NCBI RefSeq assembly: GCF_024055575.1
Contig: NZ_JAMXOE010000004.1
Coordinates: 186,001-250,000 of the forward strand
Direction of reading: 5' to 3'
DNA from: Mucilaginibacter flavidus
GTDB taxonomy: Bacteria > Bacteroidota > Bacteroidia > Sphingobacteriales > Sphingobacteriaceae
Length of the DNA: 64,000 nt
The position numbers and the translations under genes were made by a program. Under the pieces are notes generated by a model, which made no database searches, was not told the origin of the DNA, and saw only the letters and a list, made by a program, of their open reading frames with translations. Every line of letters begins with the position of its first letter. Within the stretch, counting starts at the first letter, position 1. Shown here piece after piece: positions 7,503 to 16,016 of this stretch.

Positions 7503-9071
7503 ATGAGTAATACATTATTATACCTTATCATCGGAGTGTTGATAGGGGGACTACCGGGGTTCTTACTCGGACGGTTTTTACTGAAAAAGCTATTCAAAGA
7601 CCAGGAAGTAGCAGCCCAGGGCAAAGTAAAGAAGATTTTAAAGGATGCTGAAAATGATGCGGAAATCCTTAAAAAGAACAGGTTACTTGAAGCCAAAGAG
7701 AAGTTTTTGCAGTTGAAAGCTGAGCACGAGCAGCAAATTAACGAGAAAAACAACGTTATTAATCAGCGTGAAAACGGCGTTAAGCAAAAAGAGCAATCGT
7801 TAAACCAACGCCTCGAAAACCAAAACCGCAAGGATACCGAGTTGGATAATCTGCGCAAAAACCTGGAGCGCCAAACGGAAATTGTTACTAAAAAGCAGGA
7901 AGAAGTTGAAGTGCTGAAAAATTCGCACGTGCAGCAGCTGGAAACTATTGCAGGCTTATCTGCCGAGGATGCCAAAAATCAACTTATTGACAATCTGCGC
8001 GAAGAAGCCCGCAGCAAGGCTATGGCCCAGATAAAAGACATTGTTGACGAAGCTAAATTAACTGCTACCAAAGAAGCCAAAAAGATAGTTATCCAAACCA
8101 TCCAGCGTACAGCTACTGAAGCGGCAATAGAGAATACTGTATCTATTTTCAATATCGAAAATGACGAGATTAAAGGCCGCATCATCGGTCGTGAAGGTCG
8201 TAACATCCGTGCGCTGGAAGCGGCTACCGGTATCGAAATTATTGTGGATGATACCCCGGAGGCCATTATTTTATCAGGTTTCGACCCTGTACGCAGGGAG
8301 ATTGCCCGTCTGGCCATGCACCGCCTGGTAACGGACGGACGCATACACCCTGCACGTATTGAAGAAGTGGTTGCTAAAACCAAAAAGCAGATAGAAGAAG
8401 AAATTGTTGAAATAGGCGAGCGTACCGTAATCGATTTAGGTATTAGCGGCCTGCACCCGGAATTGATCCGTATGGTAGGCAGGATGCGTTACCGTTCATC
8501 GTACGGGCAAAACCTTTTGCAGCACTCACGCGAGGTGGCTAACTTCTGCGCCACCATGGCTGCCGAATTAGGACTGAATGTTAAACTCGCCAAACGTGCC
8601 GGCTTACTGCATGACATTGGTAAAGTGCCTGATGACAACCCGGAATTGCCGCATGCAATTTTAGGTATGCAGCTGGCCGAAAAATATAAGGAGCATCCTG
8701 AAGTTTGTAACGCCATAGGTGCCCACCACGATGAGGTGGAAATGACTTCGATGTTGTCGCCAATTATACAGGTTTGTGATGCCATATCAGGCGCAAGGCC
8801 GGGTGCACGCCGTGAGGTGGTTGAAAGCTACATCAAGCGTTTAAAAGAGCTGGAAGAGCTTGCATTATCATACCCTGGTGTTGAGAAAACATTTGCTATA
8901 CAAGCTGGTCGTGAATTGCGCGTGGTTGTTGAAAGCGAAAAGATTAGTGATGCACAATCAGAAGTATTGGCGGCAGATATATCAAACCGCATACAAACCG
9001 AAATGACATACCCCGGCCAGATAAAGGTTACCGTAATAAGGGAAACCAGGTCGGTAGCGTTTGCGAAATAA
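7503..9071 (+). CDS. rny: Ribonuclease Y
   Basis: A membrane-anchored endoribonuclease that starts decay of many mRNAs. The 522-residue product has an N-terminal transmembrane helix ([19 protein letters not shown], residues about 4-22) and a long charged coiled coil to about residue 200. A KH RNA-binding domain follows ([19 protein letters not shown], near 225), then an HD metal-dependent hydrolase domain with HSREVANF and LLHDIGK (near 370) and GAHHDE (near 405). Length and order are standard. A terminator follows directly. Confidence 0.97.
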   Translation: MSNTLLYLIIGVLIGGLPGFLLGRFLLKKLFKDQEVAAQGKVKKILKDAENDAEILKKNRLLEAKEKFLQLKAEHEQQINEKNNVINQRENGVKQKEQSLNQRLENQNRKDTELDNLRKNLERQTEIVTKKQEEVEVLKNSHVQQLETIAGLSAEDAKNQLIDNLREEARSKAMAQIKDIVDEAKLTATKEAKKIVIQTIQRTATEAAIENTVSIFNIENDEIKGRIIGREGRNIRALEAATGIEIIVDDTPEAIILSGFDPVRREIARLAMHRLVTDGRIHPARIEEVVAKTKKQIEEEIVEIGERTVIDLGISGLHPELIRMVGRMRYRSSYGQNLLQHSREVANFCATMAAELGLNVKLAKRAGLLHDIGKVPDDNPELPHAILGMQLAEKYKEHPEVCNAIGAHHDEVEMTSMLSPIIQVCDAISGARPGARREVVESYIKRLKELEELALSYPGVEKTFAIQAGRELRVVVESEKISDAQSEVLAADISNRIQTEMTYPGQIKVTVIRETRSVAFAK

Positions 9072-9080
9072 ATTAATTGC

Positions 9081-9110
9081 AACCCTCTCTGTAAAAGGAG
9101 AGGGTTTTAT
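9081..9110 (+). terminator. Rho-independent terminator after rny
   Basis: AACCCTCTC (9081-9089) and GAGAGGGTT (9098-9106) form a perfect 9-bp stem with a TGTAAAAG loop, followed by TTAT. It lies 10 nt after the rny stop. Confidence 0.8.
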
Positions 9111-9122
9111 AATTTATAAACC

Positions 9123-9677
9123 GTGGCAACTAACAATAATTCGGGCAAAAGCGCAAAAATGCACACCAGTGGTGGTTCTGCGTTAGCAGATAAACGGCCT
9201 GTTGATGTTTATTTTGACAAATACGCCGAAAGCCATCAAAATCCAACAAATAAAAGTATTCACTGGGTATGTGTGCCACTTATCGTATTTAGTTTGTTAG
9301 GGTTGTTTTGGGCTATTCCGTTTCCTTACTTAAAATTTTTAGGCAAATATAACGGCTTCGTTAACTGGGCATCGTTTTTAATTGGCTTCAGTATCTATTA
9401 CTATTATAAGCTTTCACCGGTGTTGTCGTACTTAATGCTGCTTATATTATTTGCTTTTAGCTATGGAATTATAGAGCTGGATACCTGGCAAAAAGCCGGT
9501 GGTCCGGCCATATGGCAGGTATGCCTGGCTATTTTCATAATTTCATGGGTTGGGCAATTTATAGGCCATAAGATCGAGGGTAAAAAGCCTTCTTTTTTAG
9601 ATGATCTTAAGTTTTTGCTTATTGGTCCTATTTGGCTGCTTCATTTTATATTGAAGAAGTTTTCAATAAGATATTAG
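9123..9677 (+). CDS. Mpo1-like (DUF962) membrane protein
   Basis: A 184-residue integral membrane protein of the DUF962/YGL010w (Mpo1) family. The conserved N-terminal block RPVDVYFDKYAESHQNPTNK followed by IHWVCVPLIVF carries the His residues that bind iron in yeast Mpo1, a 2-hydroxy fatty acid dioxygenase. Further His residues occur in GQFIGHKIEGKKPSFLDDL and LLHFILKKF. At least four hydrophobic segments are visible. The GTG at 9123 is taken as start; an in-frame ATG at 9159 is a real alternative because conservation begins only after it. Lipid alpha-oxidation is possible but unproven here. Confidence 0.82.
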   Translation: MATNNNSGKSAKMHTSGGSALADKRPVDVYFDKYAESHQNPTNKSIHWVCVPLIVFSLLGLFWAIPFPYLKFLGKYNGFVNWASFLIGFSIYYYYKLSPVLSYLMLLILFAFSYGIIELDTWQKAGGPAIWQVCLAIFIISWVGQFIGHKIEGKKPSFLDDLKFLLIGPIWLLHFILKKFSIRY

Positions 9678-9776
9678 AAGAAGAGTCAAGACTCAAGAGA
9701 ATAGGAGCCAGGAAAGTTGGCAGATGTTCTTCCTACCGATATCTATTAATCCTGATTCCTGACGACTCTATTGCTG
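9678..9776. repeat. Iterated GAGTCAAGACTCAAGA inverted spacer element
   Basis: Between the convergent genes ending at 9677 and 9788, words of the type AGAGTCAAGACTCAAGAGAA are followed by ATAGGAGCCAGGAA and then by complementary words ATCCTGATTCCTGACGACTC. AGAGTC pairs with GACTCT, and CCAGGAA with TTCCTG. It could act as a bidirectional terminator. It overlaps no gene except possibly the 3' flank of the minus-strand gene. Confidence 0.5.
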
Positions 9777-9787
9777 GATCTTCCCCG

Positions 9788-11542
9788 CTACATATTTTTG
9801 CCAAGCTTATCCAACATATCCTGCGGTATTTTTTCCAGGTCGAGTACCAAAAAACCGTCCAGGCAATCGGCAAATTTAGGGTCGATGTTGAAGCAGATGA
9901 TTTTAGCATTGAGGCCGATGTATTGGCGCAGCAATACAGGTACTTTTAGGCTCCTGGTTTCCACTTCGGAAATCAAATTATCCAATCCTTTAAAACTGTC
10001 CTCTCCCGACATGAGCAGGTCAGTATCAATGCTGCCAAGGTCAACTTTGAATTTTTTGCGTGGCTTTACGTACTGTGCCATTTCTTCGTCAAAGTGATTG
10101 CGGTTAATGTAGTCAACAATCAGCGATTTTGAGAAGTTGGAGAAAGAGTTGCTGATGCTTACCGGTCCGATTAAATAGCGATAGCGCGGGTTATCGATCA
10201 AATATTTTAATATGCCTTTCCAAAGTAAAAACAGAGGTAAAGGCTTCAACTGGTATTCCTTACGTATCCACGACCGGCCCAGTTCAATGCTCTTTTTAAG
10301 CACCGGTGTAAATTGCGATTTTATCTTAAACAATTCCGAAACGTAGAAGCCTTTTTTGCCTATACTGTAAAATATCTCGTCGCCCAGGCCAATACGGTAG
10401 GCACCGACAAGCATTTTTGCATCGGTATCCCAAATAAATAAATGGTGGTAATAAATATCATACTCATCCAGGTCGATAGATTTGTTGGTGCCCTCGCCAA
10501 TCTCGCGGAAGGTAACCTCGCGCAACCGGCCAATTTCGCGGATGGTGCAGGGAATGAGGGTTGTGGGGGCAATGTACACTTCGTAGTTTTTCTCAACCCA
10601 AATACGGTAATCATCACGCAGCGCCGAGATTTCTTTATCAAGTATATCGCCGGCAATGGCTGGTGCTATTTCGGCAGGCTGTTTTTTTATCTTAAAAAGG
10701 TTACGCGGGTTGAAAATCTTCTTTTCGTCTTCAAGCCCGGTGCCTAATGCATAGGTACGAGCCCTTAAATAGTTAAGCAGTTTGGCGCTATTGGTGTAAT
10801 CGGGTATATCAACAACATTTATCGGCTTGCCAATGCGCAGTTTAATGGTGTGCCCGTGCTTGTTAAAAAGTTCAGACGGTAGTTTAGCGGTACGTAACGC
10901 CGGGTGTATCAAGCTAAGCAAGTTAAACAGCAGCCCGTTATTGCCATGGAAATAAATTGGTACTACAGGTACCTTTGCTTTGGCTATTATCTTACCTACA
11001 ACCGGGTGCCATAGCCTGTCGGTTACCTGTTGTTTATCTACTTTATAGGTAGATACTTCTCCTGCAGGGAATATGCCTATTGGCGTACCGTTGGCAAGCA
11101 ATTCGAGCGTGTTTTTTAAGCCGCTGATGCTTGATGAATGTTCCACATTTTCAAACGGGTTTACGGCGATAAAGTAATCAGCAAGGTTGGGTATTTTTTT
11201 GAGCAGGAAGTTGGCCATCAGTTTGGCATCGGGCCTAACCATGCAAAGCATCTTTAACAATACCATGCCTTCTATACCGCCGTACGGGTGGTTGGCTATG
11301 GCAATAAAGGCGCCGGTTTTGGGTATATGTTTTAAATCGCTTTCGTCAAACTCGATATCAATGCCGCAGCCTTCTAATATTGCATCAACAAACTCGGGGC
11401 CTACTTTTGGCTGTGCCTGGGCAAACAGGTCGTTTACCTGGTTTATCTTCATTAACTCCATCAACAGGCCGGCCAGCCCGGGCATGCGCAGCTTATCAAG
11501 CTTAGTGGCTTTGGCAAATTCTTCGGTGGTAATTACTTTCAT
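9788..11542 (-). CDS. Two-domain acyltransferase (PlsC-like + GNAT/OlsB-like)
   Basis: A 584-residue fusion. Residues about 60-270 form a PlsC-type lysophospholipid acyltransferase domain with IANHPYGGIEG (His85, Glu91) and a GIFPAGEVSTY motif. Residues about 310-560 form a hemolysin/OlsB-type GNAT acyl-ACP-dependent N-acyltransferase domain (LVGAYRIGLGDEIFY, SIELGRSWI, LLWKGILKYL). This architecture matches OlsF, described for making ornithine lipids in Serratia and Flavobacterium. Related proteins make amino-acid lipids such as glycine lipids. The head-group amino acid cannot be read from sequence. The active-site acid is Glu with five residues between, not the classic HX4D. It is monocistronic. 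Confidence 0.8.
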   Translation of the reverse strand: MKVITTEEFAKATKLDKLRMPGLAGLLMELMKINQVNDLFAQAQPKVGPEFVDAILEGCGIDIEFDESDLKHIPKTGAFIAIANHPYGGIEGMVLLKMLCMVRPDAKLMANFLLKKIPNLADYFIAVNPFENVEHSSSISGLKNTLELLANGTPIGIFPAGEVSTYKVDKQQVTDRLWHPVVGKIIAKAKVPVVPIYFHGNNGLLFNLLSLIHPALRTAKLPSELFNKHGHTIKLRIGKPINVVDIPDYTNSAKLLNYLRARTYALGTGLEDEKKIFNPRNLFKIKKQPAEIAPAIAGDILDKEISALRDDYRIWVEKNYEVYIAPTTLIPCTIREIGRLREVTFREIGEGTNKSIDLDEYDIYYHHLFIWDTDAKMLVGAYRIGLGDEIFYSIGKKGFYVSELFKIKSQFTPVLKKSIELGRSWIRKEYQLKPLPLFLLWKGILKYLIDNPRYRYLIGPVSISNSFSNFSKSLIVDYINRNHFDEEMAQYVKPRKKFKVDLGSIDTDLLMSGEDSFKGLDNLISEVETRSLKVPVLLRQYIGLNAKIICFNIDPKFADCLDGFLVLDLEKIPQDMLDKLGKNM

Positions 11543-11619
11543 ACTTATAAAATAAACCCTGTTGATAGGGCCATAAATATCCTGAAAAATTATTTAATTT
11601 AACCCTGATAAACCTGTTA

Positions 11620-12495
11620 ATGAAAACGCGGATAAAAAATTACCTGTCGATAACCAAAAAGGAATGGAATGGTTTGGTTGTACTGGTTGTTTTGATTGCA
11701 TTGGTACTTGCCGCGCCCTATGTTTATCAGGTGTTCCGCAAAGATAATACAATAAATTTCAAAGATTTTAACAAAGCAGCAGCGCAATTAAACAAAGCGG
11801 GCGCCAAATCCGGCTTCGACCCTGACAAAGAAGCGCCCGAAACCCCGGAAAAGAAAACGCCGCCGGTTATGTTTCCTTTTAACCCTAATATCCTAACTAT
11901 ATCGCAATGGCAACAATTGGGATTGAATGAGCACCAGGCCGAAGTGATAAAGCATTACACCGATAAGGGCGGCAGATTTTATAACAAGCAGGATTTAAAG
12001 AAGATATATGCCATCACCCCTGATGATTATAAGCGACTGGAGCCATACATCAGTATCCCCGACGCAGTTTATACGTCAAACAAAATTAAGCCCGGCGAAA
12101 TCATCGAACTAAATAGCGCCGATTCGGCAAAGCTGACAGCGTTGAGGGGCGTTGGACCTGCATCGGCTGTAGTAATTTTGCGTTACCGTAATAGGCTCGG
12201 CGGCTTCTACCGCAAGGAACAATTGAAAGAAGTTTATGGAATAGACTCACTTCGCTATGAAGAAATAAAATCTCAGGTCTCGGTAAACCCGGCAAAAATC
12301 AAAAAGTTACCCATCAATTCTATATCGTTCGATCAATTGCGGTTATTCCCTTATCTGAATTACAAACAGGTTAACGCTGTAATTGAATACCGTAAACAGC
12401 ATGGCAATTATAATTCAATGGATGATTTGAAAAATATTGTGCTGTTGGATGCCGGAATTTTACGTAAAATTGAACCATATATAAGTTTTAAATGA
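11620..12495 (+). CDS. Membrane-anchored helix-hairpin-helix (ComEA-like) protein
   Basis: A 291-residue protein with one N-terminal transmembrane helix (LVVLVVLIALVLAAPYVYQVF, about residues 20-40) and a polar linker. At least three ComEA-like helix-hairpin-helix segments follow: WQQLGLNEHQAEVIKHYTDK, ELNSADSAKLTALRGVGPAS and FDQLRLFPYLNYKQVNAVIE. Such domains bind DNA without sequence preference. The topology places them outside the cytoplasmic membrane, as in the DNA-uptake receptor ComEA, but no other competence genes are near. It overlaps apt by 4 nt (ATGA), so the two are probably translated together. Confidence 0.85.
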   Translation: MKTRIKNYLSITKKEWNGLVVLVVLIALVLAAPYVYQVFRKDNTINFKDFNKAAAQLNKAGAKSGFDPDKEAPETPEKKTPPVMFPFNPNILTISQWQQLGLNEHQAEVIKHYTDKGGRFYNKQDLKKIYAITPDDYKRLEPYISIPDAVYTSNKIKPGEIIELNSADSAKLTALRGVGPASAVVILRYRNRLGGFYRKEQLKEVYGIDSLRYEEIKSQVSVNPAKIKKLPINSISFDQLRLFPYLNYKQVNAVIEYRKQHGNYNSMDDLKNIVLLDAGILRKIEPYISFK

Positions 12496-13019
12496 TAGCG
12501 CAGCAAATAAAATCGGCCATACGCGATATACCTGATTTCCCGAAGCCGGGAATAATATTTAAGGATATCACACCTATATTAAAAAGTCCAGCTTTATGCG
12601 AAAGCATAGTAAATGCCTTTGCCGAAAAATTGCAGGGCACCCACATTGATGCCATTGCCGGGATTGAAAGCCGGGGTTTTTTATTTGGACTAACACTGGC
12701 AACTAAAATGGGCGTACCTTTTGTGCCGGTACGCAAGGCTGGCAAGCTGCCGTTCACCATAAAACAAAAGGCTTATAAACTGGAATACGGCACAGCCGTC
12801 ATTGAACTCCATACCGATGCATTCGAGCCAGGCCAGCATATATTGATACACGACGACCTGCTGGCAACCGGTGGCACCGCATTAGCCGCCAGCGAACTGA
12901 TACAGGAAATGGGTGGAATAGTTGCAGGTTTTTCCTTTGTGGTTGAATTAGGTTTTTTGAATGGGAGAGAACGGATTGAGGAAGTTTGCAATAAGGTAGT
13001 GGTGTTGGCGGAGTATTGA
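12492..13019 (+). CDS. apt: Adenine phosphoribosyltransferase
   Basis: Makes AMP from adenine and PRPP in purine salvage. The 175-residue protein has the N-terminal signature IRDIPDFPKPGIIFKDITP, a GIESRGFLFG loop, and the PRPP-binding motif ILIHDDLLATGGT (about residues 115-130). The length is normal. The start overlaps the stop of the helix-hairpin-helix gene by ATGA, showing translational coupling. The EF-Tu-like small gene follows within 10 nt. Confidence 0.96.
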   Translation: MIAQQIKSAIRDIPDFPKPGIIFKDITPILKSPALCESIVNAFAEKLQGTHIDAIAGIESRGFLFGLTLATKMGVPFVPVRKAGKLPFTIKQKAYKLEYGTAVIELHTDAFEPGQHILIHDDLLATGGTALAASELIQEMGGIVAGFSFVVELGFLNGRERIEEVCNKVVVLAEY

Positions 13020-13028
13020 TTGATAAAA

Positions 13029-13343
13029 ATGCCTGGTCTTGTAATAATTAAAGCCAAAATTAAAGTCCTAACCGCCGAGGAAGGCGGCAAAAGACGAACG
13101 TGTATTTTTAGTGGATATCGGCCAAATCACGTATTTGAGGTTCCGGTGAATAATTACCTTATAACCTACATAGGTGATGTGATTTTCGATTATCCAGAAA
13201 TATGCCCAGGTGATGAAAAAGAAGTTATTGTAAGATTTATTAAAGATCAGCCGATTGATAAATATCTATTTGTAGGCAATAAATGGAGAATTCAAGAGGG
13301 AAGTAATTTGATTGCGACAGGAGAAATTTTAGAATTACTTTGA
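13029..13343 (+). CDS. Stand-alone EF-Tu domain III-like protein
   Basis: A 104-residue protein that aligns along its length with the C-terminal barrel of EF-Tu: IKAKIKVLTAEEGG (EF-Tu here: [13 protein letters not shown]), IFSGYRPNHVFEV, PGDEKEVIVRF and WRIQEGSNLIATGEILELL (EF-Tu: [19 protein letters not shown]). It lacks the GTPase domain and domain II. The ATG at 13029 is preferred; an in-frame TTG lies at 13020 directly after the apt stop. In EF-Tu this barrel contacts tRNA T-stem and EF-Ts. Whether this small protein binds tRNA or something else is unknown. Confidence 0.8.
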   Translation: MPGLVIIKAKIKVLTAEEGGKRRTCIFSGYRPNHVFEVPVNNYLITYIGDVIFDYPEICPGDEKEVIVRFIKDQPIDKYLFVGNKWRIQEGSNLIATGEILELL

Positions 13344-13477
13344 CCTCGGTACATACCCCTATTCCCCCTAAACCTACAATTCATACCATATACCAAAAGT
13401 GTCCCTTTTCATAGTTGTTATAAGCAAACCAATGCGTAAAATATTATGTTACTTTGCTAAAAATCAATTATAAATAC

Positions 13478-14650
13478 ATGGATTCTTTGCTCACCGATGT
13501 ACCTGCCGGGTACGATTTTTCTATAAATGATAATCAAAAAATGATAGGCCAGATGGCCAGGGATTTTGCCGAAAAACATATTCGCCCGCACGTGATGGAA
13601 TGGGATGAGACGCAGCATTTCCCAATTGAATTATTCAAGCAATTAGGCGAACTGGGTATGATGAGCGTGTTTGTGCCCGCAGAATATGGTGGCTCAGGTT
13701 TCGGGTATTTTGAATATGTAACTGTTATTGTTGAAATTGCTAAGGTTTGCGGGTCGATAGGTTTATCGCTTGCGGCGCATAATTCATTATGTACCGGTCA
13801 CATCCTTGCCTTTGGCAGCGAGGAACAAAAACACCGCTGGCTGCCGAAACTTGCGACTGCTGAATGGTTGGGAGCATGGGGCCTAACTGAAGCTAACACC
13901 GGGTCGGATGCAATGGGAATGAACACAACTGCCGTTTTAGATGGCGACCACTATATTGTAAATGGTTCAAAAAACTGGATAACACATGGTAAATCTGGCA
14001 ATGTGGCCGTGGTGATGGTGCGCACCGGTGAAAAAGGTGACTCAAAAGGAATATCAGCTATTGTTATTGAAAAAGGTACACCTGGCTTTACCCATGGCAA
14101 AAAAGAAAACAAGCTGGGCATGCGTGCTTCTGAAACAACAGAATTAATATTTGATAATTGCCGTGTACCAAAAGAAAATTTATTAGGTGTGGAAGGCGAG
14201 GGCTTTAAGCAGGCAATGAAGGTACTTGATGGCGGCCGTATATCTATCGCTGCTTTATCATTAGGTATTGCAAAAGGCGCTTTTGAAGCTGCTGTGGCTT
14301 ACTCAAAAGAACGCAAGCAGTTTGGACAAGCAATAAGCAATTTTCAGGGTATCGCCTTTAAACTGGCGGACATGGCTACCGAAATAGAAGCAGCCGAACT
14401 GTTGATAATGCAGGCGGCCGATTTGAAAAACAGGCACATGCCGGTTACCAAACAGTCGGCCATGGCGAAGTATTTTGCATCGGAAGTTGCCGTACGTACG
14501 GCAACAGAGGCTGTACAGATATTTGGTGGCTACGGTTATACCAAGGATTTCCCGGTTGAAAAATATTACCGTGACGCCAAACTATGCACAATAGGTGAGG
14601 GGACAAGTGAGATACAGAAGATTGTGATAAGCAGGGAAGTACTGAAGTAG
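13478..14650 (+). CDS. Acyl-CoA dehydrogenase
   Basis: An FAD-dependent enzyme that introduces the 2,3 double bond in acyl-CoA during beta-oxidation or branched-chain amino acid breakdown. The 390-residue protein has the usual N-terminal, middle and C-terminal domains. FAD/substrate motifs are GAWGLTEANTGSDAMGMNT and NGSKNWITHG, the ELIFDNCRVPKENLLG block is present, and the catalytic Glu lies in CTIGEGTSEIQ near residue 374, as in short/medium-chain enzymes. The ATG at 13478 is chosen because conservation starts there; the upstream TTG lies inside a TACTTTG promoter-like word. The chain-length preference is unknown. Confidence 0.93.
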   Translation: MDSLLTDVPAGYDFSINDNQKMIGQMARDFAEKHIRPHVMEWDETQHFPIELFKQLGELGMMSVFVPAEYGGSGFGYFEYVTVIVEIAKVCGSIGLSLAAHNSLCTGHILAFGSEEQKHRWLPKLATAEWLGAWGLTEANTGSDAMGMNTTAVLDGDHYIVNGSKNWITHGKSGNVAVVMVRTGEKGDSKGISAIVIEKGTPGFTHGKKENKLGMRASETTELIFDNCRVPKENLLGVEGEGFKQAMKVLDGGRISIAALSLGIAKGAFEAAVAYSKERKQFGQAISNFQGIAFKLADMATEIEAAELLIMQAADLKNRHMPVTKQSAMAKYFASEVAVRTATEAVQIFGGYGYTKDFPVEKYYRDAKLCTIGEGTSEIQKIVISREVLK

Positions 14651-14740
14651 GGGTTGTAAGATTGAAATGTCATAAAGTTGAAATGCTATTAAATTAATAG
14701 TCAGCAAAAACCTTACAACTTTTCAACCTTAAAACATTTC
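14651..14740. repeat. Iterated GTTGTAAG/GTTGAAA inverted spacer element
   Basis: GGTTGTAAG (14652-14660) pairs with CTTACAAC (14712-14719), GTTGAAA with TTTCAAC, and an inner CTATTAAATTAATAG hairpin sits near the middle. The same words form the rpoB-rpoC spacer at 25706-25800. It may serve as a terminator for the dehydrogenase gene, although no clean U-tract follows. Confidence 0.6.
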
Positions 14741-14773
14741 TATAAACCCCTTTCATATTCAAAACTAAATACT

Positions 14774-14781
14774 TACCTTTG
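14774..14781 (+). promoter_or_regulatory. TAnnTTTG (-7) box before rpsU
   Basis: TACCTTTG is an exact match to the Bacteroidota -7 consensus, 37 nt before the rpsU ATG. Transcription starting about 7 nt downstream would keep the full AAAGGAGG ribosome site in the leader. Confidence 0.55.
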
Positions 14782-14790
14782 CCCTCCCTG

Positions 14791-14798
14791 AAAGGAGG
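14791..14798 (+). promoter_or_regulatory. Strong Shine-Dalgarno sequence of rpsU
   Basis: AAAGGAGG is complementary to the 16S anti-Shine-Dalgarno tail. Its end is 12 nt from the ATG at 14811, or 3 nt from an in-frame TTG at 14802. Most genes in this window have no such site, in keeping with bS21 (with bS6 and bS18) hiding the 16S tail in Bacteroidota ribosomes. An SD in front of the bS21 gene itself fits the published autoregulation model from Flavobacterium. Confidence 0.8.
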
Positions 14799-14810
14799 TA
14801 TTTGGGAATT

Positions 14811-15005
14811 ATGATCATTATTAACGTAAAAGACGGCGAATCATTAGATAAAGCATTGAAACGCTTCAAGAAGAAATTTGAAAAGACCGGTGTTTTAAGA
14901 GAACTTCGCAGTCGCCAGGCATTTGAGAAAAAATCAATTACCCGTCGTCACGAAATTAAACACGCCATCTACAAGCAGAATATGAACTTAGAAACCACCG
15001 TTTAA
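14811..15005 (+). CDS. rpsU: 30S ribosomal protein bS21
   Basis: A 64-residue basic protein (INVKDGESLDKALKRFKKKF, then RSRQAFEKKSITRRHEIKHA) with the normal bS21 sequence. It sits on the 30S platform near the 3' end of 16S rRNA. The ATG at 14811 gives the conserved start MIIINVKDGES; the TTG at 14802 is closer to the Shine-Dalgarno but would add three residues absent from the family. It has its own promoter box and is followed by a strong terminator-like hairpin at 15045-15087. Confidence 0.96.
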   Translation: MIIINVKDGESLDKALKRFKKKFEKTGVLRELRSRQAFEKKSITRRHEIKHAIYKQNMNLETTV

Positions 15006-15044
15006 TTCTTTTAAAAGAATTTTCGATTTTCTAATCAAAATATC

Positions 15045-15087
15045 AAAACTATTTGTACATTCATAGTCCGGATGTACAAGTAGTTTT
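15045..15087 (+). terminator. Terminator-like hairpin between rpsU and xerC
   Basis: AAAACTATTTGTACAT (15045-15060) pairs with ATGTACAAGTAGTTTT (15072-15087) with one G-T wobble and an 11-nt loop. The run of T at the 3' side makes a good terminator. It ends directly before the ATG of the recombinase gene at 15089, so it could also act as an attenuator or hide that start. Confidence 0.65.
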
Positions 15088-15088
15088 T

Positions 15089-16003
15089 ATGTTTATAGAC
15101 CGTTTTATCCGTTATATTAAGTTCGAAAAGCGGTACTCTCCGCATACTGTATCGGCCTATCAATCAGACCTTGACCAGTTCATGTCGTTTCTGAATAACC
15201 CCGACAACACAATACCACCGCCAGTTCCTGAAATTACGCACCCCAACCAAATTACGCATTATCATATCCGTAACTGGATGGTTGAGTTAATGAACCATAA
15301 AATTTTAGCCCGTTCGGTAAATCGTAAAATAGCCACGCTGCGCAAGTATTTTAAGTTTATGGTGCAGGAAGGGGTGATTGAAATAAATCCGGCATCCAAA
15401 ATCAATACGCCCAAAATTCCAAAAAATTTACCTGTTATCGTTGAAGATGTCAAGCTAACTCAAATGCTTGACGAAAACCAGGTGTTTAGCCACGATTTTA
15501 AAGGCCTGCGGGACAAACTGGTGATTGAAATGCTGTTTGGCACCGGCATGCGCCTTTCGGAGCTGCTGGGCGTTAAGGATGCCGATATAAACGTTTACGA
15601 AGGCACCATAAAGGTTTTGGGTAAGCGTAATAAGGAGCGCATTATCCCGGTAAACAATGAGTTGAAATTATTAATAGCTGAATACCAGGAGTTAAAGAAA
15701 AAGCAGGATTTTTTCGGTAACAATTCGTTAACCTTAATCGTTACAGATAAAGGAGCCAATGCTTATTCAAAGCTCATTTATTTAATAGTGCAGAAGTATT
15801 TATCTTATATATCAACCCAAAATAAAAGAAGCCCGCATGTGTTGCGGCATACCTTTGCCACCAGCCTGTTAAACAGGGGCGCCGATTTAAATGCTATTAA
15901 AGAACTTTTGGGCCACGCCAACCTAAGCGCAACCCAAATTTATACACACAATTCCGTTGAACGATTAAAGTCTATTTACAAACAAGCCCATCCAAAGGCT
16001 TAA
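15089..16003 (+). CDS. xerC: Tyrosine recombinase, XerC/XerD type
   Basis: A 304-residue site-specific recombinase of the type that resolves chromosome dimers at dif. The N-terminal SAM-like core-binding domain contains FEKRYSPHTVSAYQSDLDQF. The catalytic domain has the first Arg in FGTGMRLSELLG, the H-x-x-R box in HVLRHTFATSLLNRGADL, the second His in LLGHANLS and the nucleophile Tyr in TQIYTH. The ATG at 15089 fits the family; a TTG 36 nt upstream would add unrelated residues and lies inside a hairpin. XerC and XerD cannot be told apart with confidence. It is followed closely by hpf. Confidence 0.9.
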   Translation: MFIDRFIRYIKFEKRYSPHTVSAYQSDLDQFMSFLNNPDNTIPPPVPEITHPNQITHYHIRNWMVELMNHKILARSVNRKIATLRKYFKFMVQEGVIEINPASKINTPKIPKNLPVIVEDVKLTQMLDENQVFSHDFKGLRDKLVIEMLFGTGMRLSELLGVKDADINVYEGTIKVLGKRNKERIIPVNNELKLLIAEYQELKKKQDFFGNNSLTLIVTDKGANAYSKLIYLIVQKYLSYISTQNKRSPHVLRHTFATSLLNRGADLNAIKELLGHANLSATQIYTHNSVERLKSIYKQAHPKA

Positions 16004-16004
16004 C

Positions 16005-16012
16005 AAAGGAGG
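16005..16012 (+). promoter_or_regulatory. Strong Shine-Dalgarno sequence of hpf
   Basis: AAAGGAGG lies 4 nt before the hpf ATG. With rpsU and rpoC this is one of only three clear Shine-Dalgarno sites I see in the window. Its presence on a ribosome-hibernation gene suggests that hpf translation may also respond to the state of the 16S 3' tail. Confidence 0.75.
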
Positions 16013-16016
16013 AATC

